DNA of 64,000 nt from Planctomycetota bacterium (GTDB lineage: Bacteria > Planctomycetota > Planctomycetia > Planctomycetales > Planctomycetaceae), in assembly GCA_027618475.1 (NCBI GenBank), contig JAQCEJ010000010.1, forward strand, positions 1-64,000. The letters run 5' to 3'. Both the position numbers and the translations under genes were made by a program. Of the stretch, positions 55,033 through 64,000 are shown piece after piece. The notes beneath the pieces are model-generated. The model made no database searches. It saw only the letters and a program-made list of their open reading frames with translations, and was not told where the DNA came from. Each line of letters opens with the position of its first letter. Within the stretch, counting starts at the first letter, position 1.

Positions 55033-56043
55033 TCACGCCGGTTTTTCGAACAGTGCGTAGGTGCGTAGATGACGATCGGAATGAGCGACTGCGATTTGCG
55101 ACTTATCCGGCGAGATGCCCATACCCCGGCCGGCGGCCTTCAATTGGAATCTGAAGAATTCGTGCGGCTCGTCCCCTTTCCAGAAGAAGAACCAGCCACC
55201 CCCTCCACCGCCGGTCAATCCTACCCAGAAGCCATTGGGGTGATGAGAAAGCCCCCACGTTGCCCCTTTGGTCTTGTCTTTCGATTCGAGTTGAACTTCG
55301 ATCTTGCCGTCTGCGACGTTGACCACGGCAACAGCGACTTCTCCAACTCCTGCGAAAGCGTTGGTGACATTTGTGATTCCACCGAGTGCCAGTTGGGCAC
55401 CGTCGCTTCGCAGGGCAATGCTTCGTGCGCCGCCGATGTCGGCACGAAAGGTCGTGTCGTATTTATGCAGTGTTTCGACGGTTGCGAGATCGCGCGTTTC
55501 GCCGTTCTCGACTGTCCAGGCCTTAACAAAACCTTTCAAATCGCAGGAATACATCGTCGTCGAATCGGGTGAAAAAATAACGTTATAGACGTGAGACTGA
55601 TGACCCGCAAAATCGCGGACAAGCGCACCCGTCGCGGAATCCCACAATTTGACGAGCAAATCGTTGCCGCATGTGGCGATATACGATCCATTCGGACTGA
55701 CTGCCAGTGCACGAATCCATCCTTGATGGGCTTCAACGACACGAACCGGTTCGGGCTTCTCGGCAGCCGTGGGCCACCAGATCAACCGACCGTCGTAACC
55801 GCCGCTGTAAAGCAGTTCGCCGTCGAGCGACGAACCGAAGCTGCGAATCCAGCTGTCGTGACCCGCCAGCGGGGTGACCGCCTGACTCGCAAGGTCGTAA
55901 CGATGGATGAGATTGTCCTCGGCTCCAAAGAAGACATACCGCGATTGCGGTTCCCAATGACAAGCCGTCAACGGCCGCTCGTGCTTGTATTCGAGCAGCA
56001 GATGCAACTTGGCGGGATCGATTGTCGGTGCGGCTTGACTCAT
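55033..56043 (-). CDS. WD40-repeat protein
   Basis: 336 residues and no signal peptide. WD-type blades include LAGHDSWIRSFGSSLDGELL with YSGGYDGRLIWWPTA, VEAHQGWIRALAVSPNGSYI with CGNDLLVKLWDSATG, and FAGHQSHVYNVIFSPDSTTM. A glycine-rich turn (GGGGGGWFFFWKGD) sits near residue 277. It should be a seven-blade cytoplasmic scaffold. It overlaps the upstream DUF1501 gene by 4 bases, which implies translational coupling and a shared job. DUF1501 genes in planctomycetes usually sit beside DUF1549/DUF1553 or WD40 genes. Confidence 0.88.
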   Translation of the reverse strand: MSQAAPTIDPAKLHLLLEYKHERPLTACHWEPQSRYVFFGAEDNLIHRYDLASQAVTPLAGHDSWIRSFGSSLDGELLYSGGYDGRLIWWPTAAEKPEPVRVVEAHQGWIRALAVSPNGSYIATCGNDLLVKLWDSATGALVRDFAGHQSHVYNVIFSPDSTTMYSCDLKGFVKAWTVENGETRDLATVETLHKYDTTFRADIGGARSIALRSDGAQLALGGITNVTNAFAGVGEVAVAVVNVADGKIEVQLESKDKTKGATWGLSHHPNGFWVGLTGGGGGGWFFFWKGDEPHEFFRFQLKAAGRGMGISPDKSQIAVAHSDRHLRTYALFEKPA

Positions 56044-57341
56044 GCGAGGAGTTCTCCGATGGCGGATTTGGCGGGATCGGCGATCGGAAATTTGCGCCCA
56101 CCGATGTCGAAGTCACCGGTCGAATTGACGCCGACCGCCTGCATGATGGTATGAAACACATGCCCGTGGTCGACCGAACGTTCAATGACTTCGGTACCGT
56201 TGTCGTTGGTTTTGCCGATGACGCCTCCCGGTTGAATGCCCGTACCACCGAGTGCGACGCTCCAGGCGGTTCCCCAGTGGTCGCGACCGTAACGGTCGTT
56301 GATGCGCGGGGTCCGGCCGAATTCACTCATCACACAGACCAACGTCTCGGCGAGCAAACCGCGATCCGAGAGGTCGGCGATTAACTGAGAAAAGGGACGA
56401 TCGAATTCTCCCAGTTGTTCGATATGGAAATCGAAATTCTCGTGATGCGTGTCGTAATCGGCATGATTCACCTGCACATAAGGGATGCCACGTTCGAGCA
56501 ATCGTCGGGCGAGAAGGCAATGTTTACCGAATTCGCTCGTGCCGTAGCGTTCGCGGTCGGCTGCGGATTCTTGAGTGACATCGAAGACCTCTCGATGAGT
56601 CAGTAATTCTCGCGCCTGTTCGAACGAAAAATTGTAGGCTTCGGTATCGGCGGTTCGGCGACGTCCGGCAAAGCGATTGCTGATTTTTTCGCGAAGGGCA
56701 TTTCGACTGGCATCTGCTTCGCGGGTCAGCGTCTCGGCCCGTTCGGTGTTTTTCGGCGGATGGGCGTCGTACATCGTCATGTTGGCGTACTGCGCACCGA
56801 GATACGCCGCTTTATGAAATTCCGATTCGACATTTCGTTCGCCTGGCGAACTGCGGACAAGAATATGTCCCGGCAGCGTGAAATGATCGGGAGTCAACGC
56901 TTTAGCGGCGACCGCACCAAGGTGCGGATAGTCGATTCCGACAAGTTGCTTGCGCCCGGTCGTCATTTCGACGACTCCGCGCGCGTGATCGCTGTTGTGC
57001 GTATCGATGCTGCGGATGATCGACAATCGGTGCATCTGCTGTGCCGTGTAAGGAAGCAACTCGCAGACATGTATGCCGGGGACCGACGTCGGAATGGCCC
57101 GAAACGGTCCGCCGGTATCGGTGTTCGGTTTGGGATCCCATGTTTCGAGCTGGCTGACACCCCCATGCAGAAAAACGTTCAGAATTCGTTTGTGGCCAGA
57201 TTTGAACGGCTCAGCGAGGGCGGGCAACCCGGTCAGCACGTCCCCTAATCCCCACGTGGCGGTGCCAGCCGCCAATCCACCCAGAAACGCACGCCGGCTG
57301 AATTCATGTTCGATTGAATTGCAGGCGTAGGAGGATTTCAT
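56040..57341 (-). CDS. Tat-exported DUF1501 protein
   Basis: 433 residues from the ATG at 57341; the frame runs upstream to 57410 without a better site. The N-terminus HEFSRRAFLGGLAAGTATWG is a twin-arginine signal. ILNVFLHGGVSQLETWDPKP, HNSDHARGVVEMTTGRK, VMSEFGRTPRINDRYGRDHW and GGVIGKTNDNG are DUF1501 landmarks and place it in the alkaline-phosphatase/sulfatase-like superfamily. Location is presumably periplasmic. The reaction is not established. It overlaps the WD40 gene by 4 bases, although the WD40 protein itself shows no export signal. Divergent from the MFS gene at 57653. Confidence 0.92.
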   Translation of the reverse strand: MKSSYACNSIEHEFSRRAFLGGLAAGTATWGLGDVLTGLPALAEPFKSGHKRILNVFLHGGVSQLETWDPKPNTDTGGPFRAIPTSVPGIHVCELLPYTAQQMHRLSIIRSIDTHNSDHARGVVEMTTGRKQLVGIDYPHLGAVAAKALTPDHFTLPGHILVRSSPGERNVESEFHKAAYLGAQYANMTMYDAHPPKNTERAETLTREADASRNALREKISNRFAGRRRTADTEAYNFSFEQARELLTHREVFDVTQESAADRERYGTSEFGKHCLLARRLLERGIPYVQVNHADYDTHHENFDFHIEQLGEFDRPFSQLIADLSDRGLLAETLVCVMSEFGRTPRINDRYGRDHWGTAWSVALGGTGIQPGGVIGKTNDNGTEVIERSVDHGHVFHTIMQAVGVNSTGDFDIGGRKFPIADPAKSAIGELLA

Positions 57342-57652
57342 GGAAGGAGCCCTTAGGTGAGGATCATCAACGCCATGCCGACGTAGAACCCCTATCATAT
57401 ACAATTTCATGCATATGGGAAAGGGAATTCCATGTGAGGGGGTATCGATTAGAAGACAAATTGTTCGCGGAGAACGGTATTGTCGGTTGCCTTCTGTTCC
57501 CGTTTATTCTCCCGCGATTTGTGGAAAATCACTATTGTTCTCGGTACGATGCTACGGACATTGATTTTTGGTCGACACGCCGTCGATCGGTAATTCCTTG
57601 CGAATTCTTCGCATCCCGCTGTCACGAACACCCTCATGAGAAGGCACATCGA

Positions 57653-59110
57653 ATGAATAACAATCGGGCATTGTTTATCGCCAGCTTTATGACGCTGATC
57701 GCAGCTGGGGTCGGGTTTGCCGTGCGTGGGGCGATTCTCGGCGACTGGGCGGCGCAGTTTGGGTTCACTCAATCTGAACTCGGCACGATCACCGGCGGTG
57801 GTCTCGTCGGATTCGGTGTTGTGATTCTCGTTTCCAGTTTGTTCATCGACCGGCTTGGCTACAAACCAGTTTTAGTGTTGGCGTTTCTACTGCATGCCCT
57901 CTCGGCCGTCATCACACTGGCGGCGACACCAGTATTCGCATCCCAGGGAAAGGATGCCACATATTGGTGCTTGTACGTTGGTATGTTTATGTTTGCCGTC
58001 GGTAACGGACTATGCGAAGGAGTGATTAACCCGCTGGTAGCTACGCTCTATCCCAACAAGAAAACCCATTACCTGAATATTCTACACGCCGGTTGGCCGG
58101 GAGGGCTGATCGTGGGCGGCCTCCTGGCATATGCTTTTGCCGGACCGGGGGCGCAAGTGAAACATCTGCGGTGGGAAATTCCCATGATGTTCTTCGTGAT
58201 CCCTACCGTGTTGTATGGGTTGATCATCCTTAAAGAAAAGTTCCCTATGTCGGATGTCAAGGCCGCTGGTGTTTCGTTCAAGACCATGCTGCTCGAATTC
58301 GCCTCGCCTGTTCTGCTTCTACTGTTGATTCTGCACGCCATGGTCGGCTATGTCGAATTGGGGACCGACAGTTGGATCACCAATATTATGGAGAACGTTA
58401 TTCCAGGGAATGCGATCTTGCTGTTCGTCTATACGTCGGGGTTAATGTTCATCTTGCGATTCTTCGCCGGGCCGATCGTGGAAAAGATTAACCCGATTGG
58501 ATTGTTATTCGTATGTTCGATTTTGGGGGCCGTCGGTCTGACACTTCTTGGCAGCGCGACGACGGGGATGGCGGTACTCGCTGCTGCAACGATTTACGGC
58601 ATTGGCAAGACTTTTTTGTGGCCGACGATGCTCGGCGTGGTCGGCGAACGCTTTCCACGTGGCGGGGCGCTGACGATGGGGGCCATCGGCGGGGCCGGTG
58701 CTCTCTCCGCCGGACTGCTGGGGGGGCCGATGATCGGATACGAACAAGATTATTATGCTTCAACGAAACTCAATCAGCTCTCGCCAACCACCTACGAAAA
58801 ATATGCCGCTGAAGATAAGAAAAGCTTTCTCTTTCTGCCTGAAATCAACGGACTCGATGGTGGCAAGGTCGGCCAGGTGAAAGAGAAAAAAGCCGACGTA
58901 TTTACACTCGAAGACAAGCAGGTTGTTGAAGCGACGTTATACGGTGGGCGAATGGCACTCAAATGGACGGCGCTTGTTCCCGCCATCATGGCCATCGGGT
59001 ATCTCATTCTATTGCTGTACTTCAAAGCGCGCGGGGGTTATAAAGCGGAAGTCATCCAGGAACATCTGAATGAACTGGATCATCCCGAAGAGATGGAAAC
59101 TCCTCTCTGA
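57653..59110 (+). CDS. MFS sugar transporter-like protein
   Basis: 485 residues from the ATG at 57653, with GAGAAGG about 9 bases upstream; the open frame to 57314 is upstream sequence. About 12 helices. GAILGDWAAQFGFTQSELGT and VGNGLCEGVINPLVATLYPN with HAGWPGGLIVGGLLAYAFAG resemble the fucose/glucose-type (FHS) permeases. It has a long hydrophilic loop between the last helices (about residues 360-445). A ROK sugar kinase gene follows 53 bases downstream on the same strand, so uptake and phosphorylation of the same sugar is likely. Substrate not proven. Confidence 0.82.
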   Translation: MNNNRALFIASFMTLIAAGVGFAVRGAILGDWAAQFGFTQSELGTITGGGLVGFGVVILVSSLFIDRLGYKPVLVLAFLLHALSAVITLAATPVFASQGKDATYWCLYVGMFMFAVGNGLCEGVINPLVATLYPNKKTHYLNILHAGWPGGLIVGGLLAYAFAGPGAQVKHLRWEIPMMFFVIPTVLYGLIILKEKFPMSDVKAAGVSFKTMLLEFASPVLLLLLILHAMVGYVELGTDSWITNIMENVIPGNAILLFVYTSGLMFILRFFAGPIVEKINPIGLLFVCSILGAVGLTLLGSATTGMAVLAAATIYGIGKTFLWPTMLGVVGERFPRGGALTMGAIGGAGALSAGLLGGPMIGYEQDYYASTKLNQLSPTTYEKYAAEDKKSFLFLPEINGLDGGKVGQVKEKKADVFTLEDKQVVEATLYGGRMALKWTALVPAIMAIGYLILLLYFKARGGYKAEVIQEHLNELDHPEEMETPL

Positions 59111-59163
59111 TTGCGTTCGCCTGTTCAAACTCGATTCGCACTTAACATCAAGCGAGGGAACGC

Positions 59164-60198
59164 ATGGCTGATATTCCTGAAAATGAAAAGGACTGCTGGA
59201 TCGGATTCGACCTCGGTGGAACGAAAATGCTCGCCGTCGTCTACGATGCCGACTTCAAACCGCTCGGGAAAAAAAGAAAGCGATCCCGCGGTCATGAAGG
59301 TCAGGAGGCGGGACTCGAGCGCATCTGTAGTACGATTCATCAGGCGCTGCAGGAGGCCGAAGTTTCGGTCGACCGCATTTGTGGCATCGGCGTCGGTTGT
59401 CCCGGTCCGCTCGATCTCGGCAAGGGGGTCATTCATGAAGCCCCGAATCTCGGGTGGGCCAACGTACCTCTCAAGCAGATTCTCGAAAACGAATTTCACG
59501 CACCGGCGATTATTGCCAACGATGTCGATTGCGGCGTATTTGGCGAATACCGTTTCGGAGCCGCAAAATCGGCGCGCTGTGTTGTTGGCGTGTTTCCCGG
59601 AACCGGCATCGGAGGGGGTGCCGTCTACGAGGGACATATCGTTCGAGGAAAAAATACGACCTGCATGGAGATCGGTCATATCAACGTCATTCCGAACGGC
59701 CCGATCTGTGGTTGCGGTTTACGCGGCTGCCTCGAAGCCGTTGCCAGCCGACTGGCGATTTCCGCCGCTGCCGCCCAGGCGGCATATCGAGGACAGGCCC
59801 CACATCTGCACTCGCTCGTGGGGACCGAATTATCGAAAATCCGAAGCGGGGATATCGCGGCCTCGATTGATGGTGGAGACGAAGTCGTGCTGAAAATTGT
59901 CCGCGAGGCGGCACGCTATATCGGAGTAGCGGTTGCCAACGTGGTCCACCTGCTCGCTCCCGATCTCATCCTGTTAGGAGGCGGGCTCGTCGAAGCGATG
60001 CCCAAACTGTTCGTCGATCAGGTCAAAGAGTCGGCGAAAAAAAACGTGATGCCGTCGTATCAGAAGGTTTTCGATGTCGTTGCTGCCAAACTCGGCAACG
60101 ATGCAACGGTCATGGGAGCGGCATCCTGGGCGCGCGAATGTATTGAGGAGGGAGGCCTCGTTTCTGCCGGCACCAAGGTCAAAGTCAACGCGGAGTGA
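59164..60198 (+). CDS. ROK-family sugar kinase (glucokinase-like)
   Basis: 344 residues. WIGFDLGGTKMLAVVYDADF is the phosphate-1 loop of the ASKHA fold. GVGCPGPLDLGKG and HEAPNLGWANVPL are sugar-site landmarks. IIANDVDCGVFGEYRFGAAK has the catalytic Asp, though ND is followed by VDC rather than the usual ANA. FPGTGIGGGAV binds phosphate. EIGHINVIPNGPICGCGLRG holds the ROK zinc site. It phosphorylates glucose or a related hexose. GAGGGA precedes the ATG. Lying 7 bases upstream of Ppx/GppA and just before PPK1, it may use polyphosphate as donor, as some ROK glucokinases do; that is inference. Confidence 0.9.
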   Translation: MADIPENEKDCWIGFDLGGTKMLAVVYDADFKPLGKKRKRSRGHEGQEAGLERICSTIHQALQEAEVSVDRICGIGVGCPGPLDLGKGVIHEAPNLGWANVPLKQILENEFHAPAIIANDVDCGVFGEYRFGAAKSARCVVGVFPGTGIGGGAVYEGHIVRGKNTTCMEIGHINVIPNGPICGCGLRGCLEAVASRLAISAAAAQAAYRGQAPHLHSLVGTELSKIRSGDIAASIDGGDEVVLKIVREAARYIGVAVANVVHLLAPDLILLGGGLVEAMPKLFVDQVKESAKKNVMPSYQKVFDVVAAKLGNDATVMGAASWARECIEEGGLVSAGTKVKVNAE

Positions 60199-60205
60199 AA
60201 CGTAA

Positions 60206-61795
60206 ATGTCGGCAGACAGTCCCGCCAAACCCAAGACCGGTCCCACCGAAGCCAGAACAGCATCAGCCGCTGCCGTTATCGATATCGGGACGGCACAGAT
60301 TCGCATGGCGATCGCACAGATAGGCACCAGCGGCGAAATACAGATTCTCGAACGACTCTCGCAAGCCGTGAATTTGGGGAAAGACACGTTCGGCAAAGGC
60401 GTGCTCCGCAAAGCGACGATTGAAGAATGTGTTCAGGTGCTCAAGAGCTATCGTCAACTGCTCAACGAATACCAGATTGTGCAATCTCATCAGATTCGCG
60501 TGGTAGCAACGAGTGCCGTCCGCGAAGCCCTCAATCGCCTGGCGTTTATCGATCGGGTCTACATTGCCACCGGAATCGAGATCGAGTTGATCGACGAAGC
60601 CGAAGTGAACCGGATCACGTATCTGGGTATAAAGCCGTTTCTCGAATCGGAACCCGAACTGAGTTCGGGTTGCACTGTGGTCATCGAAGTTGGCGGCGGA
60701 AACACCGAACTCCTGCTCGTTGAAAACGGTGACGTCGTTTTCTCGCATACGTATCGACTCGGTTCGCTGCGCCTGCGAGAAATGTTGCAAGCCTATCATA
60801 CGCCGAAATCGCAGGCCCGAACGATTCTCGACAGCCAGGTGCAGCGCATTGTCGATCAGATGGTCACGCATATTTCGCAACAAGGTATCGTTAAGCTGAT
60901 GACACTCGGTGGGGACATGCGATTCGCCGCATCATGCCTGATTCCCGACTGGGATTCAAAGCACATGGGGCATATCCCAACGAAGAAACTCGAACACTTC
61001 ACCAACCACATCCTCGGTTGGACCGAAGATCAACTCATTCGGAAATACCATCTCACGTTTACCGATGCCGAAACGTTAGGACCGTCACTGTTGGCCTATC
61101 TGCTGTTGGCCAAGGCGCTGAACCTGGATGAAGTCCTTGTCACGAATGTGAATCTCCGCGACGGGCTTCTCAAGGAGATGGTGATCCGAGATACCTGGTC
61201 GGACGACTTCACCCGTCAGGTTTCGCGCTCGGCGATCGAACTGGGGAGAAAATTTACTTTTGATGAAACGCATGCCCGTCACGTCGCCGAACTCAGCGTG
61301 AAACTGTTTGACGCTTTGAAAAACGAACATCGACTCGAACCGCAATTTCGCCGTCTGTTGTACGTCGCGGCTCTGCTGCACGAAATCGGGCAGTTCGTCA
61401 GTAGTCGCAGCTACCATAAACATTCGATGTATCTGATTCGTAACAGTGAAGTCTTTGGTTTAAGTCAGCATCAGATTCTTCTGGTTGCGCTGGTGGCCCG
61501 CTATCATCGTCGCTCATCTCCCAAGCCGACTCACGAGGGATACCTTTCGCTCGATCGCGATTCTCGCGTGGCCATCGCAAAAATGGCGGCTATGCTGCGC
61601 GTGGCCGATGCACTGGATCGATCGTACAGTCAGCGCGTCAACGATTACCATTGCGTTCGCGAAGATTCCCGACTGGTCATTTCGGTCCCGCGCGTCGAAG
61701 ATTTGTCGCTGGAACAACTGGCGTTAAAGCAAAAAGGGGCATTGTTCGAGGAGACCTTCGGCATGACGGTGTTGCTACGAAAAAGCCGGCGATAG
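60206..61795 (+). CDS. ppx: Ppx/GppA phosphatase with HD domain
   Basis: 529 residues. The N-terminal ASKHA part has AAVIDIGTAQIRMAIAQIGT, a variant of the DxGSNSxR loop. It also has VVATSAVREALNRLAFIDRV and GIEIELIDEAEVNRITYLGI, then VVIEVGGGNTELLLVENGDV. The C-terminal half contains an HD-type domain, YVAALLHEIGQFVSSRSYHK with His-Asp replaced by His-Glu, and MLRVADALDRSYSQRV. It should shorten polyphosphate or hydrolyse pppGpp. GGAG precedes the ATG. Only 7 bases separate it from the ROK kinase; PPK1 follows about 160 bases downstream. Confidence 0.9.
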   Translation: MSADSPAKPKTGPTEARTASAAAVIDIGTAQIRMAIAQIGTSGEIQILERLSQAVNLGKDTFGKGVLRKATIEECVQVLKSYRQLLNEYQIVQSHQIRVVATSAVREALNRLAFIDRVYIATGIEIELIDEAEVNRITYLGIKPFLESEPELSSGCTVVIEVGGGNTELLLVENGDVVFSHTYRLGSLRLREMLQAYHTPKSQARTILDSQVQRIVDQMVTHISQQGIVKLMTLGGDMRFAASCLIPDWDSKHMGHIPTKKLEHFTNHILGWTEDQLIRKYHLTFTDAETLGPSLLAYLLLAKALNLDEVLVTNVNLRDGLLKEMVIRDTWSDDFTRQVSRSAIELGRKFTFDETHARHVAELSVKLFDALKNEHRLEPQFRRLLYVAALLHEIGQFVSSRSYHKHSMYLIRNSEVFGLSQHQILLVALVARYHRRSSPKPTHEGYLSLDRDSRVAIAKMAAMLRVADALDRSYSQRVNDYHCVREDSRLVISVPRVEDLSLEQLALKQKGALFEETFGMTVLLRKSRR

Positions 61796-61954
61796 TTCCA
61801 TCGTCGCGAGGCCAATTGAAATCGTTAGATTTTTGGCTTTTTACCGCTTACAACGTCTATCTCTCGACTCTTGTCTCCCGACTCGACAGCCGTTACGCTG
61901 TTGTTCCTGTCAATCGTCTGTTCCCGCTGCTGTTTCTCGTCGTGCCGGAAAACT

Positions 61955-64000
61955 ATGAATCCTTCTGTTTCTCGATTTATCAATCGCGAATTGAGCTGGT
62001 TGGAATTTAATCAGCGCGTACTGGACGAAGCGTGCGACGATAGCGTTCCGTTGCTCGAACGGCTCAATTTTCTCGCGATCACGGCGTCAAATCTCGACGA
62101 ATTTGCCATGGTTCGCGTCGGTAGCCTGAGGATGCTATCGCAGAAAGGAAGCAGCAATCCCGACCCGGCAGGCATGACCCCTGACCAACAACTCGCCGCC
62201 GTCAGTATACGTATGCACGAAATGGTGAAGAATCAATACTCCCATTACAACGACGTGCTTGCTCCGGCGCTTGCGATGGCCGGTATCAAACGGCTGCGTC
62301 CTTCCGAATTGAATGAGCGGCAACACAAAGTTGTGCTACATCAATTCGAGAACGAAATCTATACGGTACTGACGCCGATTGCCGTTACATCCGATGAAGA
62401 CTGTCCGTGGCTGCTGAATCAAACGCTGAACATGTCAGTGCGTCTGAGCCCTGCCTCGGAAGACGACGGTACAGACCGCTTTGCCATTATTCCATTCGCC
62501 CGGTTTGGTTATCGTTTTATGACTGTTCCTTCGGACGGAGGGTACGAATACATGCTGCTGGAAGACGTCGTTGAGATGTTCATCCAGCGGTTTTTTCCAG
62601 GTGAAAAAATTCTCGAAACGTCGATGTTCCGCATCACGCGGAACGCCGATCTCAGCATTCGCGACGATCTCGCCGGCGATCTTCTCGCCGAGATGGAAGA
62701 AATTCTCGATGCGCGTAAACAAGCCGATTGTGTGCGCCTCGAACTTGCCGAGAAAACCTCCGACAAACTGCTCGCGTTCCTGCAACAGTTGTTCACTGTG
62801 GCGCCGACCGAAATTTATCGCATCGACGGCCCACTCGATCTGTCGTCACAGCGTCGACTGAACGAATTACAGGGATTCGAACACCTGAAATACGAATCGT
62901 GGCCGCCGCGTCTCTCGACGCAGATCGACCCGACCATGAGCATGTTCGATATTCTTTCGCGTCAAGACGTACTTCTGTGCCATCCGTACGAAAGTTTCGA
63001 ACCGGTTGTACGCTTGATCGAAGAAGCCGCCGCCGATCCCGACGTGTTGTCGATCAAACAGATTTTATATCGCACGAGCAGTAATTCTCCGATTGTATCC
63101 GCCCTGATGCGTGCCGCCCAAAAGGGAAAATACGTGACGGCCATTGTTGAACTCAAGGCGCGATTCGACGAAGCTCGCAACATCGAATGGGCTCGCAATC
63201 TCGAACAGGCCGAGGTGCAGGTCATCTACGGCGTGAAGGGCCTAAAGACTCACGCAAAACTCTGCGTGATTGTGCGGCGGGAATCGCACGGCATTCAGCG
63301 ATACGTTCATTTCGGAACAGGAAATTACAACGAGAACACCGCACGATTATACAGCGATGTCTCGTATCTGACGTCCAACGAAGAACTCGCCTCCGATGCA
63401 ACCAGTTTCTTCAACGCCATTTCCGGATATTCTCAACCTCTCACATTTCGCCGCATCGAAGCCGCACCTCTCGGGCTCCGCGATAAACTCCTGGAAATGA
63501 TTCGTGGCGAAACCGAACGCAAACGCCATGGACAGAAGGGGGCGATTACAGCGAAATTTAATTCACTCTCCGATCCACAGATCATCGAAGCGCTGTACGA
63601 AGCTTCTCAACAGGGAGTGAAAATTCGCTTGAATGTCCGGGGCATCTGTTGTCTTCGACCGGGCGTTCCCGGTCTCAGCGAAAATATTAGCGTCGTCAGC
63701 ATTATTGACCGCTTCCTCGAACATGGCCGCGTGTTGTGGTTCTATCACGGTGGCGAAGATCGAGTCTTTATTTCCAGCGCCGACTGGATGTCGCGTAATC
63801 TTGACCGCAGGGTCGAGTTGCTGGTACCGATCGACGATCTCGTCTGTCGCGACCGTTTGATCCTGATTCTTGAAGACTATTTTCTCGATACCGTCAAATC
63901 CCATCGCCTGCTGCCCGACGGCCGATATGAGCCGGTCAAGCCTGTCGGTCGCCGAAAACGTCACCGTAGTCAAGAGTCGCTTTACCAGCAGATTTCTGAA
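61955..64000 (+). CDS. ppk1: Polyphosphate kinase 1, cut by the window end
   Basis: 682 residues are visible with no stop before the window ends, so the true C-terminus is outside. RFINRELSWLEFNQRVLDEA is the PPK1 start and GGAAAA precedes the ATG. The N domain continues with FLAITASNLDEFAMVRVGSL. GLKTHAKLCVIVRRE holds the phosphorylated His (H433, matching E. coli H435) and FLEHGRVLWFYHGG the second His (H590, matching H592). YVHFGTGNYNENTARLYSDV and SSADWMSRNLDRRVELLVP are also diagnostic. It makes polyphosphate from ATP. Its partner Ppx/GppA lies upstream on the same strand. Confidence 0.97.
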   Translation, partial: MNPSVSRFINRELSWLEFNQRVLDEACDDSVPLLERLNFLAITASNLDEFAMVRVGSLRMLSQKGSSNPDPAGMTPDQQLAAVSIRMHEMVKNQYSHYNDVLAPALAMAGIKRLRPSELNERQHKVVLHQFENEIYTVLTPIAVTSDEDCPWLLNQTLNMSVRLSPASEDDGTDRFAIIPFARFGYRFMTVPSDGGYEYMLLEDVVEMFIQRFFPGEKILETSMFRITRNADLSIRDDLAGDLLAEMEEILDARKQADCVRLELAEKTSDKLLAFLQQLFTVAPTEIYRIDGPLDLSSQRRLNELQGFEHLKYESWPPRLSTQIDPTMSMFDILSRQDVLLCHPYESFEPVVRLIEEAAADPDVLSIKQILYRTSSNSPIVSALMRAAQKGKYVTAIVELKARFDEARNIEWARNLEQAEVQVIYGVKGLKTHAKLCVIVRRESHGIQRYVHFGTGNYNENTARLYSDVSYLTSNEELASDATSFFNAISGYSQPLTFRRIEAAPLGLRDKLLEMIRGETERKRHGQKGAITAKFNSLSDPQIIEALYEASQQGVKIRLNVRGICCLRPGVPGLSENISVVSIIDRFLEHGRVLWFYHGGEDRVFISSADWMSRNLDRRVELLVPIDDLVCRDRLILILEDYFLDTVKSHRLLPDGRYEPVKPVGRRKRHRSQESLYQQISE

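Noticed and set aside
57314-57652. N-terminal 113-residue extension of the second MFS gene
   Set aside because: It is basic and not membrane-like, while ATG 57653 has a good ribosome site and a normal MFS start.

Overview
The window reads as chromosomal DNA of a planctomycete (Planctomycetota). The evidence is the set of protein families: a DUF1501 protein paired with a WD40 protein, a CRTAC1-type FG-GAP/UnbV lipoprotein, PQQ-like beta-propeller proteins, a Tat-exported SMP-30/gluconolactonase, a sulfatase, and several large secreted proteins without a clear family. Genes lie on both strands in short runs. There is no rRNA, no CRISPR array, no phage block and no recognisable transposase. The only RNA gene seen is a tRNA-Val(UAC). 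The small repeats present are palindromic or inverted-repeat elements in intergenic DNA, one of which lies inside the start of a coding region.

Layout. 0-4.4 kb (minus strand): a surface-glycan run of a WbuB-like glycosyltransferase, a sulfotransferase, and a fused phosphoglycosyl transferase-aminotransferase. 5-10 kb (plus): a secreted PQQ/EF-hand/SMP-30 fusion, a tRNA-dihydrouridine synthase and an MFS transporter. 10-12 kb (minus): a TPR lipoprotein. 12.6-14.6 kb (plus): enolase followed by an FtsB/DivIC-like membrane protein. 14.6-20 kb (minus): a RelE/YafQ-like toxin-antitoxin pair, an Ldh-family dehydrogenase, a SolA-like flavin oxidase, a PQQ-like protein and a polysaccharide deacetylase. 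20-24.2 kb: an M32 carboxypeptidase, an orphan ModA, a methyltransferase and a TIM-barrel isomerase. 24.5-33.6 kb: a 922-residue secreted protein, Nif3-like, DUF983, GNAT, thioesterase, quinone reductase, gluconolactonase and sulfatase genes. 34-39 kb: a pyruvyl-transferase-like protein, a tandem-repeat secreted protein and a membrane protein with a pseudopilin-like tail. 38.8-43 kb: ThiS, a complete AmmeMemoRadiSam set (A, B and the radical SAM enzyme) and two small membrane proteins. 43-49.4 kb (minus): the CRTAC1 lipoprotein, two overlapping membrane-protein genes (one GT-C-like), the tRNA (plus strand) and a Gfo/Idh/MocA oxidoreductase. 49.6-53.3 kb (plus): an Nramp-like transporter and an M3 oligopeptidase. 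53.5-57.3 kb (minus): an amidase, then WD40 and DUF1501 genes. 57.6-64 kb (plus): an MFS transporter, a ROK sugar kinase, a Ppx/GppA phosphatase and PPK1, the last running off the window.

Genes that probably work together: the surface-glycan enzymes at the left end; the toxin and antitoxin (4-base overlap); AmmeMemoRadiSam A, B and S around a shared divergent promoter region; DUF1501 and WD40 (4-base overlap); and the right-end run that joins sugar uptake and phosphorylation to polyphosphate synthesis and breakdown. The most unusual items are the sugar-transferase/aminotransferase fusion, the PQQ/EF-hand/SMP-30 fusion, an FtsB-like gene behind enolase in a phylum that lacks FtsZ, an Nramp-like protein without the DPGN metal-binding motif, and a sulfatase with Leu in place of the Arg of its modification motif. 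All functions are read from the translated sequence and family knowledge; no database search was run.
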